Assembly (NCBI GenBank): GCA_021775385.1
Contig: JAJFHW010000054.1
Coordinates: 1-12,198 of the forward strand
Direction of reading: 5' to 3'
Origin: Hyphomicrobiales bacterium
GTDB lineage: Bacteria > Pseudomonadota > Alphaproteobacteria > Rhizobiales > HXMU1428-3
Length of the DNA: 12,198 nucleotides
Of the stretch, positions 7,168-12,198 are shown one piece after another. Position 1 is the first letter of the stretch, and the number at the start of each line of letters is the position of its first letter. The notes below the pieces were generated by a model. That model made no database searches and was not told the origin of the DNA. It was given only the letters and a program-made list of their open reading frames with translations. The position numbers and the translations under genes were made by a program.

Positions 7168-7211
7168 ACAATTTCAGTGGGGGAATTGAAAATGAGAAAG
7201 TTACCAGCTGA
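7164..7211 (+). CDS. Possible 15-codon leader ORF overlapping the NYN gene start
   Basis: ATG 7164 opens a short frame encoding MYNFSGGIENEKVTS and ending at TGA 7209-7211, 20 bases inside the NYN gene in another frame. It is preceded by AAGAGGAAGG (7145-7154), a good ribosome binding site at about 9 bases. Both the ribosome binding site and the ATG lie in arms B and C of the leader hairpins, so its translation would depend on which fold forms. It may equally be a coincidence of the arm sequence. Confidence 0.25.
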   Translation: MYNFSGGIENEKVTS

Positions 7212-8916
7212 GACACGTCTCTGCGCGGTATTTGTTGATTACGACAATATCTACCTGTCTCTCAGACGGCAGGATGAGCTTGCCGCTAAGCAATTCCCAA
7301 AAAACGTCATTCATTGGTTGCGTCAACTGGAAACCGGTGAACTCATCACCGAGACAAGCAACAGCGGTGCGAAAATTGAACGCCGTCTGGTTATGTGCCG
7401 TTGCTACGGCAATCCAGTGCCACGCCGAAACAGCAATGATCAAAGCACCGATATAGGTTCTTTCCCATTTGTACGTCACCATTTCTTGCGGGCTGGTTTC
7501 GACATCGTTGATTGTCCACCACTAACATCTCAGTTGAAAAATTCATCTGACATTCGCATGGTCATGGATATTCAGGATTTTTTAGATCACAAAACTCATT
7601 TCGATGAATTTATGATCCTTTCTGGCGACGCTGACTTTGCACCTATTTTGCAAAGGCTCCGCACCCATGCCCGCAATACAACAATTTATGTCAATGAAAA
7701 CACTGCAGTTCCATATGTAGCATTGTGTGATGCTCAAGTTCGCGAACAAGATCTTCTCAATAGAATGCAAAAGTTTGCAAAACAAGAAGCTAGCAGTAAC
7801 AAAAAAATCGAACGCAAAAACAAAAATTTATTACCCGAGCCAGAAAAATCAAACTTAGAAAATTCTGGTCAAAACAACACTGGCCTTGCAGATATACGCA
7901 CACAAATCACAAATGAGATTGAAAGAGCTGTTTCAAATTCAAACGCCCCTGTAGCGCTCTCATTTTTAGCCGATAAAGCACAAAGAACAATTGGCCATGA
8001 GAAAACTGTTGGCTCAAATTGGGCTGGCTATGGCAGCTTTTTAAACTTTTTACAAAACAACTTGCCAGAGACCATGCGCGTCACAACAAACCAACCTTAT
8101 TATGTTGTCGATGAAAGCCGTCATCAATCGCCAAGAGCCACATCTGAACCGACCGTATCAGAACCTGAGACAACGACGCACCATTTAGATCAAAATTATC
8201 ATACTCCTTCAGCAAGAGATCATTACACTGAAACTGATCATAATGAACTGGAACAAGAAACATACTCCATTCCAGTACGCCAGCAAGAAGCAAATAAGAT
8301 CTTAGAAAACAACCAATCAATTAGGGATACGATTAGCCGCGTTCATGAATACACTCACGTGCCAGCTCTGGCACCAAGTGAATATCGAATCATGTTTGAA
8401 GTCATCACAGATGAACTAAGCGAAGTCGGTCTCAAGGGTAGACAAACCGCCTATAACATCTCAAGCCGAGCAAAAGTTGAAGCGGTAGAGCTAAGCCCTG
8501 AAGATGCTCAATTCGTTTTGGATATTATTTCTGAAGCAGATCCATGGTTTGAAAAAGGAATTAGCCCTCCTCTTTTTGCAGAACGCTTTTTAAATGCGAT
8601 TATCGCAAGATGCCGCACAAATGGCCTTCATTTGACCCAAGAAGAATTCGAGCTTGTATCTGCTTGGTTTACCGGAAACACAAAAAGCTTAGCGCATCAA
8701 CACTATGCTGATCATGGGCAGCTCACACACAATAACCAAGAAACCTGGTTGCTACCAAACAGCGAGCATGAAGCTTACATGGAACCCGCACAGCAATTGC
8801 GCAGCCCATATATTGATCCTCTAAACCCAAATCATGACACTCATGATCATCATGAAACTCATGAGCATATGGAAAAAGAACTGCCCAGAATGTTCCGCTT
8901 AGGTTCTGATAGATGA
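7192..8916 (+). CDS. NYN-domain RNase-like protein with OST-HTH/LOTUS domain
   Basis: This 574-residue cytoplasmic protein appears to be an RNA-directed nuclease. The N-terminal NYN (LabA/DUF88, PIN-like) domain covers about 8-190. Its acidic metal-site residues are visible in FVDYDN (D16, D18), SSDIRMVMD (D120, D126) and LSGDADF (D146, D148). A polar lysine/asparagine-rich linker leads to an OST-HTH/LOTUS-like domain at about 231-307 (IRTQITNEIERAV, then GSNWAGYGSFLNFL and YYVVDE), a fold that binds RNA. A low-complexity linker follows, then a helical domain I do not recognise (about 395-495), and a tail with six histidines in twelve residues (548-559). NYN plus OST-HTH is a known pairing, as in LabA-like proteins and eukaryotic MARF1. 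ATG 7192 is chosen for its GGGGGA 7 bases upstream; an in-frame GTG at 7177 would put that site inside the gene. It is preceded by a structured leader. Confidence 0.85.
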   Translation: MRKLPAETRLCAVFVDYDNIYLSLRRQDELAAKQFPKNVIHWLRQLETGELITETSNSGAKIERRLVMCRCYGNPVPRRNSNDQSTDIGSFPFVRHHFLRAGFDIVDCPPLTSQLKNSSDIRMVMDIQDFLDHKTHFDEFMILSGDADFAPILQRLRTHARNTTIYVNENTAVPYVALCDAQVREQDLLNRMQKFAKQEASSNKKIERKNKNLLPEPEKSNLENSGQNNTGLADIRTQITNEIERAVSNSNAPVALSFLADKAQRTIGHEKTVGSNWAGYGSFLNFLQNNLPETMRVTTNQPYYVVDESRHQSPRATSEPTVSEPETTTHHLDQNYHTPSARDHYTETDHNELEQETYSIPVRQQEANKILENNQSIRDTISRVHEYTHVPALAPSEYRIMFEVITDELSEVGLKGRQTAYNISSRAKVEAVELSPEDAQFVLDIISEADPWFEKGISPPLFAERFLNAIIARCRTNGLHLTQEEFELVSAWFTGNTKSLAHQHYADHGQLTHNNQETWLLPNSEHEAYMEPAQQLRSPYIDPLNPNHDTHDHHETHEHMEKELPRMFRLGSDR

Positions 8917-9004
8917 GATCACCTATATCTGAAACAACCAGCCTCAAAAGAACCAAATCCCCTGGAAACTCAACGAATTGATGATGTCGCATGCCCGGAA
9001 ATAG

Positions 9005-9061
9005 AACGTGCCACACAAAGCGGGTACCGGTTTTGTGAAATTGCGGTTGCCCGTGGGCAAC
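9005..9061 (+). repeat. Dispersed palindromic repeat, copy 1
   Basis: The segment contains cacaaagcgggtaccggttttgtg-type dyad symmetry at 9014-9037 (cacaaa...ttttgtg around ggtacc) and a perfect hairpin gttgccc-gt-gggcaac at 9046-9061. It aligns closely with the segment starting at 11730, sharing gtaccggtt, tgtgaaat and gtgggcaac at the same spacing. It resembles abundant Rhizobiales intergenic repeats with an aaaagtgg..accggtttt core. The flanking gap 8917-9157 holds no gene; a small gtgct-gtg-agcac hairpin lies at 9123-9135. Confidence 0.65.
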
Positions 9062-9157
9062 TGACACCACATAGTCACAAGCCGAAAAACTGAATTTTGA
9101 CAATAAAGTGATATGCCAACAAGTGCTGTGAGCACCTAGACGATTGCTATCTGTGGA

Positions 9158-9967
9158 TCAAAAAAATGCCATCGTTCGAAGCTCTATGCTTTCCCGCTTT
9201 GGAGCATTGGGGGGCGTTGTCGGGTCTTCAAATGCGCTATGCCCCATAAACCGAGCACGACCATCTGTCTCACTATCATATGTCTTAAGTAAAAGCGCTT
9301 GATCCGGTGCCATCTCGGGGAAATACCACCATTTGTGGTTATCAGAGTGACGCAGAACATATATTTCGCCCGTTCTATCACTATATTTAAGATTCATAAG
9401 CAGTAAGTCTTCGTCCACTTGCGATTGTGCATCACAACAGGCAAGGGGTAGTTCTTCCACCACTTCATATAGCGACTTCCAAACATTGAAAAAAGCCACT
9501 CTTGACTTCAAGAGCTCATCAGCTTCATCAGGTAGTACATCGCGAACGCGATCTGCTCCCGACTTTGGCGTGTAATCACTATGGACTAGCATCACAGCAG
9601 GTCGTTGAGTTTCTACCTGCTTTGTAGAATCTGTGGGCAAACCTTTGCGTATCGTGTGGTCAAATATTTCAACCCGCTTGGCCCCTGTATGTTTCTTAAC
9701 AAACTCGGTGACCTGGGGATAAAAAACACTTTTAATTTCAGTTTCGTCATTAAAACTCTGAAATGAATTTTCGATTGGTTTCAACGCAAACCCTTGTTTG
9801 TCCAGTTCAAAACTGTCCAGGTGAGGCCAGCCATCATTGATTTCCATTTCTTGAATATCAGTGCCGGGGGGATTTAGCTCAACATCCACGTCCGGTTCAT
9901 AAAAATAATAGTCAATGGGACGTCCATTATCTAGAGAGTAATTGAAAGAAGCTCGAACGTTTGGCAT
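9158..9967 (-). CDS. CmcJ/NvfI-family (GA4 desaturase-like) oxidoreductase
   Basis: The 269-residue soluble protein belongs by motif recall to the CmcJ/NvfI family. These are Fe(II)/2-oxoglutarate-type or related oxygenases acting in cephamycin, meroterpenoid and gibberellin tailoring, and are often misnamed methyltransferases. The family landmarks appear in order: VHSDYTPKSGADRVR (128-142) with the likely iron ligands H129 and D131; FFNVWKSLYEVVEELPLACCDA (159-180); KWWYFPEMAPDQALLLKTYDS (212-232); RARFMGHSAFEDP (237-249) with likely distal ligand H243; and the terminal ESIELR (259-264) whose R264 may bind the co-substrate. Substrate unknown. The start ATG 9967 has AAGGAG 8 bases upstream. 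It lies 28 bases after the GST gene on the same strand, hence one operon, divergent from lysR. Confidence 0.8.
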   Translation of the reverse strand: MPNVRASFNYSLDNGRPIDYYFYEPDVDVELNPPGTDIQEMEINDGWPHLDSFELDKQGFALKPIENSFQSFNDETEIKSVFYPQVTEFVKKHTGAKRVEIFDHTIRKGLPTDSTKQVETQRPAVMLVHSDYTPKSGADRVRDVLPDEADELLKSRVAFFNVWKSLYEVVEELPLACCDAQSQVDEDLLLMNLKYSDRTGEIYVLRHSDNHKWWYFPEMAPDQALLLKTYDSETDGRARFMGHSAFEDPTTPPNAPKRESIELRTMAFF

Positions 9968-9995
9968 ATCTATTTCTCCTTTTTACCTGCTTATT

Positions 9996-10682
9996 TTATG
10001 CCGATTCAGTCAATGTGAACCCTTGCCCAACATGAGTATCGCGCCACCAAGGCTGGGGCTCAATATCCTGCGAAATCCATCGAGATATATTTGGATGATC
10101 TTGAAGTGGCAGCTTTGACCAGGCATGAAGGTGCATTGGAGCGGCGACGGCGACGTCTGCTATTGTGGGTGTTTCACCGCAGATAAATCGGCTTGAGCCA
10201 AGCCTGTCATTCAATAAAGAAGCTAACTTATTGTAGTTCTCAAGTTCAGCATTAAGTAATTCATTATCAGGCTCTGCACCCAGATGTGGCTTGACGCAAT
10301 TCTCGACAAGAAATTTGTAACAGGTGTTAAACCATTGACCACATTCCCAAAACAACCAGCGATTTATTTCGGTTCGATTCTTAAAATCAACGGGGTAGAA
10401 TTCAGTTTTGCCATTCTTATCAGCTGCATATTGTAGAATAGCATTAGATTCCCATAATACGACATCACCATCACGCACTGTTGGCAAAGATGCATTCGGA
10501 TTTATCGCCAAGTACCCAGGACTTTTTTGTTCACCGGCAAAATAATCGGTATATTTTAACTCATATGGAAAATCCAACATCTTAAGCCCTGCAAGTACTT
10601 TGCGACAGTTGATGGAAATCGGGTCTGCAAATACTTCCAACTTTTGAGAGCTCTGCCCGTCATTTTTACGCCAAAATGCCAT
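9996..10682 (-). CDS. Glutathione S-transferase family protein
   Basis: This 228-residue cytosolic GST-like protein probably conjugates or otherwise uses glutathione with an unknown electrophile. The N-terminal thioredoxin fold (about 14-91) has DPISINCRKVL (21-31) at the active-site position, where S23 or the following residues could contact the thiol, then NPNASLPTV (61-69) with the cis-proline P67 and WESNAILQY (77-85), whose E78-S79 bind the gamma-glutamyl group. The all-helical C-terminal domain includes ETPTIADVAVAAP, the conserved N-capping segment. The ribosome binding site GGAGGAGGTGA just upstream of ATG 10682 is a near-perfect 16S complement, the strongest in the window. It heads a two-gene operon with the CmcJ-like oxidoreductase, which suggests that one enzyme prepares or clears a substrate for the other. 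Confidence 0.88.
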   Translation of the reverse strand: MAFWRKNDGQSSQKLEVFADPISINCRKVLAGLKMLDFPYELKYTDYFAGEQKSPGYLAINPNASLPTVRDGDVVLWESNAILQYAADKNGKTEFYPVDFKNRTEINRWLFWECGQWFNTCYKFLVENCVKPHLGAEPDNELLNAELENYNKLASLLNDRLGSSRFICGETPTIADVAVAAPMHLHAWSKLPLQDHPNISRWISQDIEPQPWWRDTHVGQGFTLTESA

Positions 10683-10801
10683 TTATCACCTCCTCCGTAT
10701 CAACTGAGCATTCCTGCCAGTCTTTTCCAGGGTTATCCCTTGCAAAAAGGGTATTCTCTGGACTATCATCTTACAAACAGATGTTATTGGTTGGCATCAC
10801 A
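10683..10801. promoter_or_regulatory. Divergent GST/lysR intergenic region with a LysR-type site
   Basis: The 119 bases separate the GST start from the chosen lysR start. T10736 and A10748 fit the T-N11-A rule for LysR-type operators and bracket an interrupted dyad ccctt (10737-10741)-gcaaa-aaggg (10747-10751). Divergent placement next to a LysR gene is the usual arrangement for a regulator controlling both itself and its neighbour. No clear -35/-10 boxes were assigned. Confidence 0.4.
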
Positions 10802-11728
10802 ATGAATCGCGATATTATAGGTTTAAATCCCCGTTTGTTATTGGCTTTTGAAGCCATAATGACAGAGCGCAATGTCACTGCTGCAGCAAATCGCCTCGGG
10901 CTAACCCAACAAGGTATGAGCGGGCAACTGGCAAGACTGCGCCAAGAGTTTAGTGATCAATTGTTTGTTCGCGGCGCTAGCGGCGTTATTCCCACTCCCA
11001 GAGCGATAGAGCTTTTACCCTTGGTTATCGCAGGGTTAGATGCCTTGCACGCAATAGCCTCCAGTGACAGCTTCTCACCATTGACCTTTAAAGGCTCAGC
11101 AACAATTGCCGCATCCGATTATGCGCAAGCACTCGTCTTACCAAAGTTTTTGAAAAACATACGCGAGGAGGCTCCGGAACTTCAGATTTCAATACGACCC
11201 GCTGATGTAGAAATCCTTGCGACAATGCTTGAAAATAGTCGCCTTGATTTGGCATTGACTGTCCCGCAGTTTTCTCCATCTGGCTTGGAATCGGAGTTAT
11301 TGTTTGAAGAAAGATACATTGGTGTGGCTAGGGTCGGGCACCCTGCCTTGCAATCCGGCACTATTTCCTTAGACGATTTCTGCCAACATCCGCACTTACT
11401 GGTTGCCCCATACAAAGGGGATGCTTTGGGTCCCACAGACAAAGCTCTCAGTACAATTGGACGGTCCCGCAAGATCGGTCTGGTCGTACCAGGGTTTTCT
11501 GTATGTGGTGCGTTGCTTGAACAATCTGATCTAATCTCCGTTCTACCAGAACGACTTTTAGGTACAATGCGGAGAAATTTAACCGGCTTCAAATTACCCG
11601 TTGATGTTGAAAGTTTCCGTGTGGAGATGGTCTGGCCTGAACGATTGAAAAAATCAATTTCTCACATATGGCTGCGCGATAAGTTAAAAGAGGCTGTCAA
11701 AGACCTAGCGGCCCCGCAAATGAATTAG
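10802..11728 (+). CDS. LysR-family transcriptional regulator
   Basis: This 308-residue regulator probably controls the divergent GST-oxidoreductase operon in response to a small-molecule ligand. The winged helix-turn-helix is at about 7-65 (LLLAFEAIMTERNVTAAANRLGLTQQGMSGQLARLRQEF, then LFVRGASGVIPTPRA, which ends the DNA-binding domain). The effector-binding domain covers about 92-300 (GSATIAASDYAQALVLPKFL, RLDLALTV, LLEQSDLISVLPERL). The frame is open back to 10676, but that region would overlap the start of the GST gene. ATG 10802 gives the usual family length and N-terminus, so it is preferred; an in-frame ATG at 10781 is possible. Neither start has a strong ribosome binding site. The TAG stop (11726-11728) forms the first three bases of the repeat unit downstream. 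Confidence 0.9.
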   Translation: MNRDIIGLNPRLLLAFEAIMTERNVTAAANRLGLTQQGMSGQLARLRQEFSDQLFVRGASGVIPTPRAIELLPLVIAGLDALHAIASSDSFSPLTFKGSATIAASDYAQALVLPKFLKNIREEAPELQISIRPADVEILATMLENSRLDLALTVPQFSPSGLESELLFEERYIGVARVGHPALQSGTISLDDFCQHPHLLVAPYKGDALGPTDKALSTIGRSRKIGLVVPGFSVCGALLEQSDLISVLPERLLGTMRRNLTGFKLPVDVESFRVEMVWPERLKKSISHIWLRDKLKEAVKDLAAPQMN

Positions 11729-11850
11729 TGCGTGTCGCAAAAAAGTAGGTACCGGTTATGTGAAATAGTGCGATTGCTTGTGGGCAACCTAAAGCGCCAA
11801 TAAAAAGATAGAGCATGTCTCATGAATTCAAAACAAAGTGACATGCTCTA
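11726..11850 (+). repeat. Composite palindromic repeat, copy 2 (unit of 125 bases)
   Basis: The unit starts with tagtgcgtgtcgca (11726-11739), continues with the gtaccggtt/tgtgaaat/gtgggcaac core shared with the copy at 9005, and ends in a hairpin with an 11-bp perfect stem, tagagcatgtc (11809-11819) and gacatgctcta (11840-11850). The hairpin may also act as a terminator for lysR, though no T run follows. It overlaps the lysR stop codon. The region 11729-12081 carries no credible gene: it holds this unit, about 130 bases with only a caaagctttg palindrome (11855-11864), and the next unit. Confidence 0.75.
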
Positions 11851-11980
11851 GGATCAAAGCTTTGCTAAGGCCTGCACAAAAAAACGAGACCGAAGCAATC
11901 CCCGATCCCGTAACATTTAAACACAAACAGTAGACGATACTGATGCGAACGAGGCATAAACCTTCTGCAATCACACATAC

Positions 11981-12084
11981 TAGTGCGTGTCGCACAAAAG
12001 TGGATACCAATTTTATGAATAAAGACACGCCAAAACAAAGAGATAGAGCATGTCTTTGAATTCAACAATTAGTGACATGCTCTA
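11981..12084 (+). repeat. Composite palindromic repeat, copy 3 (unit of 104 bases)
   Basis: It begins with the same tagtgcgtgtcgca (11981-11994) as copy 2 and ends with the identical 11-bp stem, tagagcatgtc (12044-12054) and gacatgctcta (12074-12084). The loop contains the palindrome ttgaattcaa (12056-12065). The first half forms its own hairpin through gcgtgtc (near 11984) and gacacgc (near 12024). It lacks the gtgggcaac segment of copies 1 and 2, which accounts for its shorter length. Its last three bases are the stop codon of the minus-strand SDR gene. Confidence 0.75.
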
Positions 12085-12198
12085 GGACGTGAAGTACTGT
12101 CCACCATTAGCCGTGATAGTTGCACCAGTGATAAAGCCAGTGTTATCATTTGCTAAAAATGCCACGCACTCAGCAATCTCTTCAGCCTTACCAAGACG
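12082..12198 (-). CDS. phbB: 3' end of an SDR, probably acetoacetyl-CoA reductase (partial)
   Basis: Reading the minus strand from the window edge gives 38 residues, [38 protein letters not shown], then TAG at 12084-12082. The RLG-x-x-EEIA-x-x-V-x-FLA and GFITGATI...NGG elements are the C-terminal signature of short-chain dehydrogenases. The NGGQYF ending is what I recall for PhbB/PhaB, the NADPH-dependent acetoacetyl-CoA reductase of polyhydroxybutyrate synthesis. A FabG-like 3-oxoacyl-ACP reductase is the main alternative. The catalytic domain lies outside the window. The stop lies at the foot of the repeat hairpin, which on this strand could serve as its terminator. Confidence 0.75.
   Translation of the reverse strand, partial: RLGKAEEIAECVAFLANDNTGFITGATITANGGQYFTS

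Noticed and set aside
7177..7191. GTG start for the NYN gene
   Set aside because: The GGGGGA that best serves as ribosome binding site for ATG 7192 would lie inside the coding sequence.
8723..9135. Minus-strand ORF of 126 residues over the NYN 3' end
   Set aside because: It is antisense to the well-supported NYN gene and the repeat, and its composition reflects the codons on the other strand.
10676..10801. Longer lysR reading frame starting at 10676
   Set aside because: It would overlap the start of the divergent GST gene, adds 42 residues before a normal LysR N-terminus and has no ribosome binding site.
11828..12068. Minus-strand ORFs of about 66 residues
   Set aside because: They run through the repeat units, have cysteine- and valine-rich low-quality sequence and no ribosome binding site.
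9005..12084. Composite transposon bounded by the repeats
   Set aside because: No transposase or integrase, and the repeats are short palindromic intergenic elements rather than insertion sequences.

Overview
The window reads as chromosomal DNA of an AT-rich alphaproteobacterium, most likely of the Hyphomicrobiales (Rhizobiales) type. The grounds are the ftsE-ftsX-plsC order, an alphaproteobacterial HX4E-type PlsC, a BluB whose two key residues keep the spacing of the Sinorhizobium enzyme, the tail of a PhbB-like acetoacetyl-CoA reductase, and intergenic palindromes that resemble the abundant 'agagcatg.../aaaagtgg.accggtttt' repeats of that order. The assignment is from memory of these families, not from a search.

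Left part (1-3315, all + strand): the tail of an unidentified gene, then ftsE and ftsX (divisome ABC transporter complex, translationally coupled), plsC (phosphatidic acid synthesis), and a small conserved-looking protein of unknown function. That protein's gene ends inside its own Rho-independent terminator hairpin.

Middle part (3316-6893): a 295-base imperfect inverted repeat with nested hairpins fills the gap between two convergent transcription units and is the largest unexplained structure here. To its right, on the minus strand, lie a ChaC-type gamma-glutamylcyclotransferase and, upstream of it, a SAM-methyltransferase-like protein. A 231-base divergent promoter region separates these from gloB (glyoxalase II) and bluB (lower-ligand synthesis for vitamin B12) on the plus strand. 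ChaC and GloB both act on glutathione or its conjugates.

Right-centre (6894-8916): a 298-base leader region precedes a 574-residue NYN-domain RNase-like protein with an OST-HTH/LOTUS-like domain, a third unrecognised domain and a histidine-rich tail. The leader contains three mutually complementary arms that can fold as either of two exclusive hairpins immediately before the start codon, a switch-like layout.

Right end (8917-12198): a three-gene accessory-looking block holds a CmcJ/NvfI-family oxidoreductase and a glutathione S-transferase (both minus strand) divergent from a LysR regulator. A related palindromic repeat lies on both sides of the block. A second full copy of the repeat unit lies about 130 bases further on, and the window closes with the 3' end of a PhbB-like SDR gene. 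The stop codons of lysR and of the SDR gene both lie in repeat copies. No tRNA, rRNA, CRISPR array or transposase was seen.
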